Origin: Adineta steineri | Lineage: Eukaryota > Rotifera > Eurotatoria > Adinetida > Adinetidae | Reading direction: 5' to 3' | NCBI GenBank assembly: GCA_905250115.1 | Contig: CAJNOI010000023.1 | Span: forward strand, 236,046-300,045 | Length of the DNA: 64,000 bases | Shown: positions 34,800 to 45,990 of the stretch, in pieces | How the letters are laid out: every line of letters starts with the position of its first letter | Position numbering within the stretch: the stretch's first letter is position 1 | Program-made: the position numbers and the translations under genes | The notes under the pieces: model-generated | What the model saw: only the letters and a program-made list of their open reading frames with translations | What the model was told of the DNA's origin: nothing | Database searches by the model: none

Positions 34800-36101
34800 C
34801 TACTTGTGAGAAGCTATGGGGTTTCTGGACGATGTTATTCCTCCTTTTGTTATATATTTATAGTTCGCTCTAACAGTTTGAAGGAGTTTTCCCGCATCTT
34901 CCCATCCGCCTGCGATATTAGAACTTGCTTCAGTCTCCTGCACCATTATCCATACTATGGATAGTATACAAAGTGTCGCTACAACGATGAGAACAACGAA
35001 TGTTAGTGAGGTTACGCTTAATTGATAATAGTATAGCAGAATTACGCCTGGAATCATTAGAATCGGTATCACAAAGTAAATTCCAGTTACAACTATCACA
35101 GCAGCAGGATTCTTGAAAAGCCTTAAATTACAAGCACTGCAATGACAACATAAATTACAGCAACAGCATTTGGTTCGAGCAGTATCTTTATTAATACCGA
35201 TTGTCTTAGCAGCTATACGATGTATGCCAGTGGCGATACCCAAACGTTTGTTAAATGCAAGCAGGTATATTCGTATTATAGCTTCAGCCATACTGCCGAA
35301 AGCAACCAATAATCCTGCTGTAACACCTAGTTGCGTCGTAACATCGGATGTCGTTAAATCACGCGCAATCCAACGAAAACATGCTCCCGAATGAACATCG
35401 ATTGGAAAAGAGGCAGTTTGTCCTGTATCACATGAAAAATATGTATAATTGTTACCACAAAAACACTCCATTGGACCAATAGACGGACACGGGCCATCTT
35501 CATAAACACTTGATGTAGTTAAGAAAAGGGAGTTGAAAGCAGCTATGAGAGCACCGGTAATGATAATTGTTGTTAAGGTCATTAAGAAAATTAAGGTAGC
35601 TTTTTTGTGCACAGATATATATCTCCCATAAACATTCAATACTTCTCGCACATGTTCGGAAGGCGACTCAGACTCTAGAGATATTTCTTGCTTCGTTAAC
35701 GCCGATATGTTGGTTGCATTCTCATTATTCTTCACACCAGCACTCTTCGAATCTTCTTCAGAGTTTTGGCTTTTAGATTGCTCATCGCCCGATAATGTTG
35801 AGTCTAAGTCATTACCTGTTGTACCAGTAACGGCTTCACGAAGTTGTTGGCCTTGTGACCATAAAGTGATTGCATAATTTTGAATAACGTCTGTAGATAA
35901 ATTAAGTTTTTCATCTTTGCGAACGATGATATGATGGGCGTCGATGAAGCAACGTTCTATATTAAGAAGTTGAGCGACAATACTGTAGAATACAGTATCG
36001 TTTTCATATAGTAGGATTAACAAGACAGCAAGTGTTAAAACAAAAATGCCAACGCTAGTGCCAACACTGCATCCAATCCAAGCCGAATAGCTCCAAGTCA
36101 T
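34800..36101 (-). CDS. Unrecognised multi-pass membrane protein
   Basis: A single-exon protein of 433 residues. Residues about 9-32 form the first membrane helix. A long acidic, Ser/Asn-rich stretch follows (about 90-145). A second helix (about 157-180) leads into an extracellular-type loop with paired cysteines (P-C-P-S-I-G-P-M-E-C-F-C-G-N-N-Y-T). Further helices lie at about 245-275, 325-350 and 355-380. A cysteine cluster, T-K-C-C-C-C-N-L-C-C-H-C-S-A-C, sits just before the last pair and is a likely palmitoylation or metal site. It has four to five helices in all. No known family; a channel or scaffold role cannot be inferred. Confidence 0.65.
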   Translation of the reverse strand: MTWSYSAWIGCSVGTSVGIFVLTLAVLLILLYENDTVFYSIVAQLLNIERCFIDAHHIIVRKDEKLNLSTDVIQNYAITLWSQGQQLREAVTGTTGNDLDSTLSGDEQSKSQNSEEDSKSAGVKNNENATNISALTKQEISLESESPSEHVREVLNVYGRYISVHKKATLIFLMTLTTIIITGALIAAFNSLFLTTSSVYEDGPCPSIGPMECFCGNNYTYFSCDTGQTASFPIDVHSGACFRWIARDLTTSDVTTQLGVTAGLLVAFGSMAEAIIRIYLLAFNKRLGIATGIHRIAAKTIGINKDTARTKCCCCNLCCHCSACNLRLFKNPAAVIVVTGIYFVIPILMIPGVILLYYYQLSVTSLTFVVLIVVATLCILSIVWIMVQETEASSNIAGGWEDAGKLLQTVRANYKYITKGGITSSRNPIASHK

Positions 36102-36308
36102 CCGAAATCTAGAAAAACTCTAAGAACAGTACCTCTGCTCAGGAAAAAATTATGGAGTTTTGCCTGACAGCCTTTGAATTACAAACCGTTCTGTGGTACA
36201 ACTGTGAAATTTGAAAGAGCCCCATGTATTCATACTAAACCGTAGAAGTTTAGGTATAGGTTTACAAGAAATTAAGAAGATTCTCCCGACGCATACTGCC
36301 CGTCACAC

Positions 36309-36821
36309 AGTTCTGTCTATTAAATTCTCAACTGAAGACAGTTCTGTTTTACTTCTATTGAATCGAAAGGAAGTAAAATAAGACGACTGGAAGCTTCTAG
36401 ATTTGAAAAGAAAGATTCAATTGTGGTAGTAAAATAGAGAATAGAATAAATTATGTGGGTTTTTTTTATCGATTTTAATTATAACTGTATTTTTTGGAGT
36501 TGACAACAATACAGCGAAACCAACTAACATACAATTCTATTATGTTTGCAAAGAATACAGTATACATAAGAACGCAAAGCATATCATAAAAAGAATCACA
36601 AGAAATTGCGCTCTTGGGAAGAAACACACAATGAGTAGTGACATTGTGCCGTCGCGATCGGGTGTGAGTGTATTAGAATGCTCACATCTACACCCTCATC
36701 ATTCGTGTATTCATAGGAAACTCACAAAGGAACACCTTCCTTGACTCTTTCTTCATCCTTTAAAAAAAATCAACTGTGGGTTTTTTGGCATTGAGAATTT
36801 TATTAGGTTTCAGTTTCAATC
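36309..36821 (+). repeat. Dispersed 515-base repeat, copy 2
   Basis: Direct copy of 19701-20215 with scattered substitutions and small indels. It contains the GTCGCGATC motif just before its internal palindrome, shared with copy 1 as ATCGCGATC. Both copies have further palindromes of the same family just outside their ends. Confidence 0.75.
36661..36697. repeat. Telomere-like palindrome P7
   Basis: GGTGTGAGTGTA and CTCACATCTACACCCTC arms; it lies inside dispersed-repeat copy 2 and corresponds to P4. Confidence 0.65.
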
Positions 36822-36880
36822 AAAACATGTTTACAAAATACAACACAGTGAAAGTAATTTAAAAACAGCAGAAGAATAGC

Positions 36881-36940
36881 CAAGGGTGGGTGTGGGTGTG
36901 ACTTTAAATCAACTTATTCACACCCACACCCACACCCTTG
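36881..36940. repeat. Telomere-like palindrome P8
   Basis: The left arm is CAAGGGTG then GGTGTGGGTGTG, and the right arm is its complement with one extra TG. Among the longest and cleanest copies. Confidence 0.8.
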
Positions 36941-37064
36941 AAGTATTTCGAACGTTCATTTCGAGTAGAAAATATATAAAGAAGTTTTATTTAATGAAAA
37001 CAAGTGATAAATAAATCACATGCTAGAATATAATGAAAATATATATTTAAGAAATCGTTCTGTG

Positions 37065-37374
37065 TTAACATTTATCGATGACAGCAGTTTCTTGTCCATC
37101 GTTGAGTTTACATTGGCATCCAAGATTGAAGGGCCCTTGGCAATAACCACCATTAGAATTGGGGACGCGAATTTTACAGTAGGTTGAACAAGCAAATCCT
37201 AGTGGACAACCACATGATCCACCTTGCACATTACCTAAATTCATATAAACAATTAAAATGACAAAATTTATTTTAATTTTGATTCAAATGCTCAAATAAG
37301 TGTAGTTTATACTTACATATCTGTGCAGTTAAAACCAGTGCAAATAAAACAGCAATGAATATCATACGAGCCAT
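37065..37374 (-). CDS. Defensin-like secreted cysteine-rich peptide precursor
   Basis: Two exons, 37317-37374 and 37065-37234, with an 82-base intron, encode 75 residues. Residues 1 to about 18 are a classic signal peptide (M-A-R-M-I-F-I-A-V-L-F-A-L-V-L). The mature part has the spacing of invertebrate cysteine-stabilised alpha-beta defensins: G-C-P-L-G-F-A-C, then three residues to the next Cys-Lys, then G-G-Y-C, and C-Q-C five to seven residues later. This is close to the mollusc/arthropod pattern. A final Cys ends the protein. An antimicrobial role is inferred from the family. The peptide has a longer C-terminal tail than usual and an extra Cys at the signal-peptide boundary. Confidence 0.75.
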
Positions 37375-38155
37375 AAATATTGTCGTTCGATCAAAAAAAA
37401 TAAGTAATAAATGAAAAGAGTTGTAATACAAGCTTGATTATTTATAGATCGTTTAAAGTTGAATTGCGTAGTTTAACTACGCACGCGAATTATATTATTA
37501 TATTTTATGGACAATTGAATTTTTAAAGAAAATAATTATACAAATATCAAAATTCAATACAGAAGCTTATTTTGAATATCTAATCCACTTTCAAGATTTG
37601 TTTTTCTTCATTAAATTATACATAAAATATTTTTTTTATAGATTTCTTATCATTGTAGTAATTAATAATACGCAAAATAATATATATTTTCGTTGTAATT
37701 ATATATCATGGTCTACATAAGAGTCGTATGTAAAAACAGACCCATTATACGTATTTTATTTATATTAATTCATCTTTCTGTATTTTAATAAAAATCTCAT
37801 GGCATATATTACGTTTTTTATTTTGGTTGTGCTCATTTTTGCTGCGTAAATTTGTAAATACTCTTTAATTTTTTAGTGGCTGAAGCGTATATAATATTAA
37901 ATAAATTCAGTTTAAGATGATGCTCAATAACGTTCGTGTGGTTGTCCATGGTCGGGTGAGGATGTGGACGTTTCTCTCTTTTGTCTCATATACACCCACA
38001 CCCTTCTAATAATTCACTCTTGTCTGAAGAATATTTATTTTTTCAACATCTATTATATATTAAATCGCAAATTTTAAGTTGAAAATACATGTATTTATAA
38101 AATAAACATATTTCTATCTTAATATCTGTTTTTGTCTAGTATTGCTCTTCTTTTT
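37375..38155. other. Intergenic region with one palindrome
   Basis: AT-rich; contains the palindrome at 37954-38005, about 150 bases past the 3' end of the next minus-strand gene. No gene seen. Confidence 0.5.
37954..38005. repeat. Telomere-like palindrome P9
   Basis: GGGTGAGGATGTGG and TACACCCACACCC arms with an imperfect stem. Confidence 0.5.
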
Positions 38156-39121
38156 CTATTTCAAACGTTTTTCGATTCCTAATAACCAACAACTGGTGTT
38201 AATAATATAACGTCCTGTGCCTGCAGAATCCCAATCGATATATAGTTTGGTAAAGCCACAGTCTAAACATAATCGTCCTTCTGTTGACGTCGTAGGTGGC
38301 TCATAAACAGCAATACAAGGATTACCATCAGTAGCTGTTGCTATAGTGAGGAGTGCCGTACGACTTTCTGGTGTTGAATATACTGGGTGACATATAGTAT
38401 GACCTTCGTACAAATGTGTAATTCCGGTAAAGATTTCATGTTGACCAAAATTTCCAGTTTGTTGATGACCATTTTCTTTGTATGTCAGTGTTTGTGTAGC
38501 TTGATAACACCCATCGACAGTAATACCAAATTGTGTTTTAAGAAATTCAGATGCATGACATGTGTATGGTGGATTATCAGCAAATAAAAAAATACCACCA
38601 CCAGTTGAATGAAAAGCTGTTAAGGCTGAAATAAATTTTGAGTTTTGAATACGACTAGTACTTATAATCCATGCGATCTCATAACGATTTGAAGCAAGTT
38701 CTTTTATACATTCGTCCTCGGTTTTGACGTGTTTCACTTGAAAGCCTTTAACATTTAGTTCATCAATTGGTTTTTGCATTGCTACATCATCAAACGGAAC
38801 ATCACTATATAATTGTGCAATTAAAATATTATATGCCCTAAATGCTCCATCTCGACCCAAATCATATTCTCTTCCTGTTGCATTACCATAAAGATCATAT
38901 TTACTAGCACCAATAATATTACTTTTGCCTGCCACCTCATTATATAATTGCAATGGCGGTGAAGTAGTACTATTAGATGATGATGATAATGTACATTGTT
39001 TAACTGTTCTTGTCTTCTTTTTAGTAGATTGTTTTCTTACAGTGCCTGATACAACTGTACTTATAGTTTTATTTGATGATTGAAGTTTGCGTGCTAATGT
39101 ACCACGAGTAATAGCTACCAT
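38156..39121 (-). CDS. Unrecognised 321-residue protein with GATase-like core
   Basis: Single exon. Residues 1-60 are Lys/Ser/Thr-rich and disordered. Residues about 65-110 carry Y-D-L-Y-G-N-A-T-G-R-E-Y-D-L-G-R-D-G-A-F. The remainder looks like an alternating beta/alpha fold with A-W-I-I-S-T-S-R, then A-L-T-A-F-H-S-T-G-G-G-I-F-L-F-A-D-N-P-P and G-H-T-I-C-H-P-V. The end has G-R-L-C-L-D-C-G-F-T-K and a C-W-L-L-G helix. The G-G-G-I-F-L-F-A-D stretch recalls class I glutamine-amidotransferase-like (ThuA/DUF4350) folds, but I see no certain catalytic triad. An acquired bacterial origin is possible. Function unknown. Confidence 0.55.
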   Translation of the reverse strand: MVAITRGTLARKLQSSNKTISTVVSGTVRKQSTKKKTRTVKQCTLSSSSNSTTSPPLQLYNEVAGKSNIIGASKYDLYGNATGREYDLGRDGAFRAYNILIAQLYSDVPFDDVAMQKPIDELNVKGFQVKHVKTEDECIKELASNRYEIAWIISTSRIQNSKFISALTAFHSTGGGIFLFADNPPYTCHASEFLKTQFGITVDGCYQATQTLTYKENGHQQTGNFGQHEIFTGITHLYEGHTICHPVYSTPESRTALLTIATATDGNPCIAVYEPPTTSTEGRLCLDCGFTKLYIDWDSAGTGRYIINTSCWLLGIEKRLK

Positions 39122-39772
39122 GATCTAATTAACAATGAATTTTATAACATCTACAAAATAAAACAACAATTTATATAGTGAGAACACGATGTGACTATTG
39201 TGCAATATGTAATGTCACAACAGTAGCATACCTATTGTGTAATTGCATGTAATTGCACAATCGTATATGAAATCACTAAAAAAAATGATTTTTATAATAT
39301 AGAAGAAGAAATAAGTAAACTACTAATCCGTATTTGTTTGTTAACACTTTTATTGTAAAATTTTAAAACATACAAAATTACCTGTAGTAGTAAATTATTT
39401 CTGTACACTTGAAAAAGTACATTTTGCGTCAATGTGTAGAAGAAAATTGTTCGCATGAGAAAGAACAATGAAAATTGCACACAACTGATTTTTGGTTGAT
39501 TTAATGGAGTAATACAACATGATCAGAAAAGAAACTATTCTTGTGCATTCAAGACAAGATAAGCAAGGAAACAAACTAAAGTCTACATATTATTTTGGAT
39601 AAATTTGATTTTTAGCTTTGTCGGATTATGATTCTATTGCGATTTAATCTTCAAAAATAGCTCAGGTAATAAATAGTATTTCTTTTAAAAAATTATTAGA
39701 TGAGAATCTTTACTTAATTTTTTACATGTGTTTTCATTAGGTTGAAATTGAAATAAAGAATACTTATTATAT
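39122..39772. other. Intergenic stretch with short palindrome
   Basis: It holds an inverted repeat at 39233-39261 (ATTGTG..CACAAT arms with AATTGCA inside), about 110 bases upstream of the start of the minus-strand gene. Otherwise nothing. Confidence 0.45.
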
Positions 39773-40670
39773 GTGGAAATCCGAACATCTATCGAAGATC
39801 TTGGCAATTATTATTTCCTACCAAATGATGTTAAAGTGTTAGGTAATCAACTATTAACAGATGAAATATCCAAACCAATTCCATTGATCGTTCATTTTAT
39901 AGTTGGTCAAATTGATCAAAAGACTGAAACACATTATTTCAAACACACGACACCTTTTGGAATTATCAACTATTTAACCTTTCTCGCTGCTCGTCGAAAT
40001 CTTCGTCCTAAGAAATTCTTTGTTCATTTTTATGAAGAACTGAATACATTCTGGTGGAATATAACAAAACAAGATCGTGAAATTCATTTTTCTCTAATAA
40101 AAACGCGTTCAGTAGAGAATATTTTTGGTCATCCTGTTTATCATCATTCTCATCGTTCAGATATCTTACGACTTGAAATATTACTGAAATATGCTGACAT
40201 TTCGTTCATTTAATTCATTAATGAATCTAAGTGACGTAGTGATGGGTTATCAAAATGACAAAGAGGGAATCATTGGCTCTTCCGTGATACTTAGTAAGAA
40301 ATATACTGCATTTCTACGAAGAATCTATGATGCTTATCAAAGTTATGATTACACATGTTAGGCTTGTCATGCGACTGCTGTTCCAGGAAAATTAGCACAA
40401 CTTTATCCTCAAGAAGTGGTTGTCTTACCAATGAATGCATTTTTTCTTCCAAGATGGAGTGAAGCAAACAGGTTTTTTGAATCAAATGATTATAATTTTA
40501 CTTCGAATTTTGCCTCTCATTTATGGAACACACAAACTAATGATTATCTGAGTAAATTGACACCTGATATTATTTTAAATGGCAATTTTACTCTGGCGAG
40601 AATGCTTCGAGAAGCCCTGGGAAACGACACGTTTCACATTCTCAAAAAACTTTGTACTGATAAATCTTAG
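39773..40670 (+). pseudogene. GT32-type (DXD sugar-binding) glycosyltransferase, decayed
   Basis: The first frame (39773 to about 40190) encodes the family start (I-P-L-I-V-H-F-I-V-G-Q) and H-R-S-D-I-L-R-L-E-I-L-L-K-Y. The GG-I-Y-x-D-x-D element that should follow is absent. The reading then resumes in another frame at about 40194 with R-S-F-N-S-L, G-Y-Q-N-D-K-E-G and later W-N-T, and runs to 40670 through one TAG at 40358-40360, probably an old Trp codon. There is no proper start codon. A deletion removed the metal/nucleotide-sugar DXD site, so the enzyme is dead. Confidence 0.72.
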
Positions 40671-41469
40671 ACGATTGAGTTCATATGAAGATATGAAATG
40701 TTGAGAATGAACGAGAATATCCTATTTAATTCATACTCTTGGCACTCTCACAAAATTAATAATTGGCAATTGTAATAATCTCATTCCAACAGTAGAAGTA
40801 TTATGCCAACGCTCTATTACATCATATATTACAAAAATTAAACCTGAATATTATTATTATGCATATTTTGTAATTTCTTTTTATAAATAAATATTTAAAA
40901 TAAATGATGTGTATATGCGATAAGGAATAAAGATAATATGGTGAGTACGTGAAAGTATTATATTATTCTAAGTCACAGCCACACTTCACCCTAAGAAAAT
41001 TCTGTTACACTAAAACACAATATATTTATCTAGTTTCGATCATGCCAAATTAAAAAAAATATATTAGTGTTTTAATTTTGTATTTAATATTCAATCAATC
41101 AATGTACGTGAGGGTGTGGGTGTTTATTCTTCTCATTCATTACCCACACCCACGCCCTCAAGATGGTTGAAATTTTGATGATCGTCACCGACAATGTGCA
41201 ATGTTATCTATCTTATGCATTTACCTGAGATAAGCATATATTTTTGCATTATAACATATTGAAGACACACTGATAAAATAGTATGATAGTGCATTTTGTA
41301 GAAAAAATACTTTTCATTCATGTGATCTCCATTCTTTATAGTCTCTATTTTCCAACATCTTCGCAGTGGAGATAATTAGGAACCAACGAACATAGGTTAT
41401 TTTCTTCATTTTCTTTGTTTGATCATTGTTTTAGATTTAAAAGAAACGTGAATTTTAAGTGAAAATCTA
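40671..41469. other. Intergenic stretch with palindrome
   Basis: Contains the palindrome at 41110-41159 and the 5' flank of the next gene. Nothing else seen. Confidence 0.5.
41110..41159. repeat. Telomere-like palindrome P10
   Basis: GAGGGTGTGGGTGT and ACCCACACCCACGCCCTC arms. Confidence 0.8.
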
Positions 41470-43289
41470 ATGGAAGGACGAAAGTATAATTTTAGACGAT
41501 GTTTTCAAGCTCAAGATTCATGAATGTTTTGTTTGTCTAGGAAATTCTACATTGCTTTTAGTGTCGAAGCTGCTGTAGCTATGGTAACGATTTTTAGTCT
41601 CATGTCAATTTATAAGGTTGATTCATCAACACGTATGTATAATATTTAATTATGCATCAATCTAGTTTTTCTGAATAAAGTCCTAATCGAAGAGAAATTA
41701 CCACTTGATAAGATATCATAGTTTAACATTATACTTTCTTTTATATAGCCACTGTTATTGAAGAAAAACGTGTACACAATCTTTTTGTTCAGAATAAACT
41801 TTCATTGGTAACAGTTAGTCTTGCAAAGGTTGATGAATTTTCATTCAATGATGGGAAAAAAGGTGTTAAAATGATGATGTCACACCCAATAGTCGACACA
41901 AATAATTATGCTGTCTTGATCAATGGACAATCAATAATAAATACGTCTTCTACAAAAGATTCTATAATAGTGAATGGAACATTCAATACTTCCACATTTT
42001 TCAGTTTATTTGCTTTGGACACATATGGTTTACCCATTTTCACGTCATTTCATTTTTATTTTGGATTGATTACGGTACCAGTTCACATTATGTTCACTAA
42101 TAAAACTGCTGCTGTTGGTGTCATGGTAAATCTGAATTTGGCGGATAATCCTCGTGTTGGACAAACTGGCATAACGGATGATCATGGTATGATCACCTTC
42201 AAAAATGTACCACAGATGACCGTCTCTATTTTTGCTTCTACAAAAGATAATCAAATTGCTTTCGGTAGTATCATACCCTCGACCTTCCAAATAAATCTTA
42301 CTTTAATTCCATTCCATAATGACAAACACACCAACGAATTGGAAAACCTGCAACATCTCGCAGTGACAACTTCAGGACAGACTATCTCGAGAACATTTAT
42401 GACCAAGCCAAATGCAAATAAAGCCTTTGTAGAATATCAGTTTGTTACTTCAAAAATATCAGAAGATTTTTCTGATTCCGACTATAACGATTATTTTAGT
42501 GTAACATTACGCTCAGACAAAGGTCAATACATAACTAATATAGATAGTGTGAAGAGACTGCTGGGTCTTAACACTTTCGACTCGGCCACTAATGCAACAA
42601 GTTGGAATAATCTGACATTAAAAATAGACGCTGCTTCAGAACGAATCCGCTTCGATGTGGGTAAAGTCAATGTTGGTAATGGACGTTATTCGTCTTCAAT
42701 CAATATTCGTGCTTACGGATCGGATCAATGTATTGATTGTGACAAAAATTGTGTAAAATGTACATCAGATCCTATGTGCCGCAATACATGCATGAATCCA
42801 CCGATGCAAAGTTGTACATTCTATTCAGATTGTATGGAAGCGAAAGTGGCATGTGGTCCAAGTGGATACGCATTAGGTTACGGTATGAAATATTGTATGA
42901 AATTTTCCAATACCTTACAATCATTTAGTCCACGAGGTCAAAGATGGATATGGGATACGATGAACTGTTTGCAAAAGACTCTGGTATCACCATTGAAAAA
43001 TTGTGAAAACAATTGTTCGATATTACGAAAAACTGCGTTCGATTCTCATCCTGGTTGTTACGTAAAGAGTGGCGTTTGTGAACTACCTGCATTCGATTGG
43101 ATCACTATTGCTTCTATTGTCGGTAAAGATATATTTAGCTCCGACGGCTTTATTCAAGCATTGAAAACAGTACCACAGTGTATTCCTGATATTCTAGAAC
43201 GAATTTCCTTACTTTTAGTGGAAGAAACATTGCCATATCCAGAGAGAATTGCTCTAATGGTTTTGGAAGCTTGGTTGCGATCACTCTAA
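41470..43289 (+). CDS. Type II membrane protein with Cys-rich C-terminal domain
   Basis: Three exons, 41470-41483, 41541-41632 and 41749-43289, with introns of 57 and 116 bases, give 548 residues. The tiny first exon gives M-E-G-R-K. A membrane anchor follows at about residues 7-29. The ectodomain has beta-rich repeats with many N-x-S/T sites. From about residue 355 a Cys-rich module begins (C-I-D-C-D-K-N-C-V-K-C). It is followed by a domain with C-T-F-Y-S-D-C-M-E, V-A-C-G-P-S-G-Y-A-L-G-Y-G, Y-C-M-K-F, and W-D-T-M-N-C-L-Q, a pattern I recall from uncharacterised invertebrate secreted proteins. It is probably exported or on the cell surface. No function can be named. Confidence 0.65.
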
Positions 43290-44054
43290 ATTTTTTCCGT
43301 TCAGTTTTATCTTTTATATCTTGATTTAAATTTTTCAATATTATTCATAATTGAATAAACACAGCCATCATTGAATAATCTATTTAAATTGCATTTTTTT
43401 TAAAGAATACAGTTAATGCTATAAGAATACTGATAGTCCGTTATTAACAGTAACACAAAATTGGTCTTAGTTAACGAGTGTTTTAATATACATATCAATG
43501 TTAACTGTACTACCGATGAGCAAGGTTTTCAGTAAATGCGAAGAGGATGCATTTCTACGAGAAAGAGCTAAGCGAGTCTTCGAACGAGCGTTACTTGTTG
43601 TTAGCTGGTTGCTTTTGAATGACGGAAAAAGAATAACCAAACAAATTAAGTAGTTCGATCACACTGTGTACATTAGTAACTAAACAACATTGCTCTAATA
43701 AAAATATATATACTTTTATTTAAAAATTTCTGACGTAAATATGATGAAGAACTAATCAACTGAATAAAATTTGCACATTTAGTTTCTTTTTAACTCGATA
43801 AGAAAAAAAATACAAATGAACCAATACATTGTACAGCTTCGCTAAATTCAGGATGTGGGTGTGGGATCCGGTGAAGCAATATTGAAAATAAATTATTTCC
43901 AACTTCGTTGTCTATAAGCTTGAAATTCTTGTTTAACTAAAAATTCCACGACCATTGTCTTAATCAATCTCCTTCATATTTTGTATGTCGTTATTTATTT
44001 TGTACGTACTCGAAGTTTAAGTGCTGCTAAAAGTTTTCAAAAGTAATGAATCAA
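43290..44054. other. Intergenic stretch
   Basis: Contains an isolated palindrome half-arm (GGATGTGGGTGTGGGATCC, 43851-43869) with no partner arm. A 45-codon opening at 43516-43653 is GC-richer than its surroundings but has no family match. Confidence 0.4.
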
Positions 44055-45776
44055 TTAAATGTGTTGCTGGAGTTGTTCATTAAAGTGTCTTTGTTCAGCT
44101 TGATCCATTGTCTTTGACTTAATATTTACAGGAATAAATCAAATTTTGTTTTCATCTTAAAGAAAAATATTTCCAAATTTGATATGAAAACAAATTGATA
44201 ACGTACTTCTTTCCCATTATCTGCTTGTTGAATATCATCATATGTTATTGCTTTGTTCCATCTTGAGTGTGAAGGGGTGGGTATTAAATAAATGTGATAC
44301 TTGTATCCACACCCACACCCGCAGTCATCAAATGATATCATTTCTCTTTCAAATAAATTTTAAACAAGAATAATCTTTGTGTTATTGCCAAAATTTTTTG
44401 TTTTGGTCTAAAAGCTAATGAAAGAGATGATACTGAATAAGATGGTAATTTACAAAATAGGTACTAGGATTATGAAGCTGTCACATACGTGAATGATAAA
44501 TACGAGTTGCGATCTAGTTTTTGCTCGATTGGACAGTTGATGTTATTGCATTCGCTTACACTTTTATATGTTTGCAATGACTTGCTAAGGTGGTTAACAA
44601 AGAATTCATCTTCCGAACCATAACGATTAATGTATAGGTTAGTTACTATCTTTTCTTCAATACGTCGATGCTCAGCTATGTACTATTACGAACTTGAGAA
44701 ATATCGTATAATTATATTTTATTTTAAGGGACTATTATTATTATATGGTACCAAAGAAAAACACCTATTTAATATGTCAAAGACTCAGATGAGTTCGATA
44801 CGCTCTAAGCTATTCTTCCTTCATTAGTTTCCTTTCAAAAAGTGTTATCGAAATGTGAAAACTACTTGCAATGTATTAAGCTTCAGCCTTTAGATAAACA
44901 CATTATACTCATCGGAAAGATGCATGTTATAATCATAAGTCGACAAAGAATTAAAACTATTTTGCAATACTTCTAAACAGCTAAATACTTTTTCAAGTCG
45001 ATATTGCTCGATCTATGATACCAATTATTGTGGTCTATACGAAACGTACCATATTCCAATCTAATGAACGCAAATAATTCCCCATTTCGAGAAGTAGTGG
45101 AACTACAATGTTTTGTTGTTGCACTGCAGATAAAAGGAAATTTCAAAAATAATTGTTGTAAAGAAAGGCAAGTCGTATAAATTGTAAAAAATAGTCCATA
45201 GTACTTGCAGCCATAAATCTAACTGTCAAGTTTTCTTCCAGTAACAGCACCACCATTGTACGAAACAGTTAGATCACATAAGACACATTCTTTAGACTTC
45301 TCTGTGTCTTATTGATCTTGTAATTCATCTAACGTATTCGGTTCTATTGTCAGAAGAATACTATTATATTATAATTCATAAAAGATAAAATCAGCTTACA
45401 AAAATGGGTAATTTCAAAAATGAATATTTGATGATGAATCTCTTGTTTTGTCTTTTTCAATTCTTTATGTTCTAAATATGTTGATGAGTACTTTAAAAAG
45501 AATAAACAAACCGTATCACATGAACTCTTGCAATTATTTCAAAATAATTATGTTTGTTAATGATTATTATTACATATGCAAATGACCAATTATAATGAAC
45601 AAACCAAATGAACATGCAAAACAAATATTAATTCAATATTTTCTTTTATCTACCTATTTTCATTTTTTTTACTAAGTTCAATGTAATTTTTCTTATTTGT
45701 ACATCTACTACTTGCAATGAGAAGTCGCTTTTCTTGTTCTTTAAAAGTTTGACATGTAATTTTGTCAACAGAAAAT
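44055..45776 (-). CDS. Probable multi-exon gene, unrecognised; 5' part unresolved
   Basis: Six consecutive minus-strand exons fit together by GT..AG ends and by reading phase: 45050-45123, 44902-45012, 44785-44809, 44489-44675, 44207-44261 and 44055-44111 (stop). They read, in parts, L-L-L-E-M-G-N-Y-L-R-S, L-E-K-V-F-S-C-L-E-V-L, H-R-R-I-E-E-K-I-V, R-Y-G-S-E-D-E-F-F-V-N-H-L and T-Y-D-D-I-Q-Q-A-D. Further upstream, exon-like openings at about 45205-45256, 45400-45490 and 45654-45776 continue the pattern, but I could not join them without stops. One intron (44262-44488) contains a palindrome of the dispersed family. The protein seems helical. Family unknown; it may be intact or partly decayed. 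Confidence 0.5.
44265..44323. repeat. Telomere-like palindrome P11, within an intron
   Basis: GAGTGTGAAGGGGTGGGTA and TCCACACCCACACCCGC arms. It lies in intron 44262-44488 of the reconstructed minus-strand gene. Confidence 0.65.
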
Positions 45777-45910
45777 CAGTTTTATTGAATGTGATTGTTG
45801 TATTCATATTTGATCAGATATAGAGTCGCGTTTTTGTTTTGCCTGTAGTACAGTTCCTGTACGAATTATATTTTTTCTTTTGGATAATGCAAACTTCTTT
45901 CCAGTTAATT

Positions 45911-45990
45911 GAGGATGTGAGTGTGGGTGGATGTGCTTTATTCATCTCTAACCCACATCCACACCCACTCACACCCACACCCATACCCTT
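45911..45990. repeat. Telomere-like palindrome P12
   Basis: GAGGATGTGAGTGTGGGTGG left arm; the right arm is the longest C-rich run of the family, holding several CACCCA units. Confidence 0.75.

Larger units (their letters stand above)
36102..37064. other. Intergenic region with repeat copy and two palindromes
   Basis: It holds copy 2 of the 515-base repeat (36309-36821) with its internal palindrome (36661-36697) and a long palindrome at 36881-36940. No gene. Confidence 0.6.
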
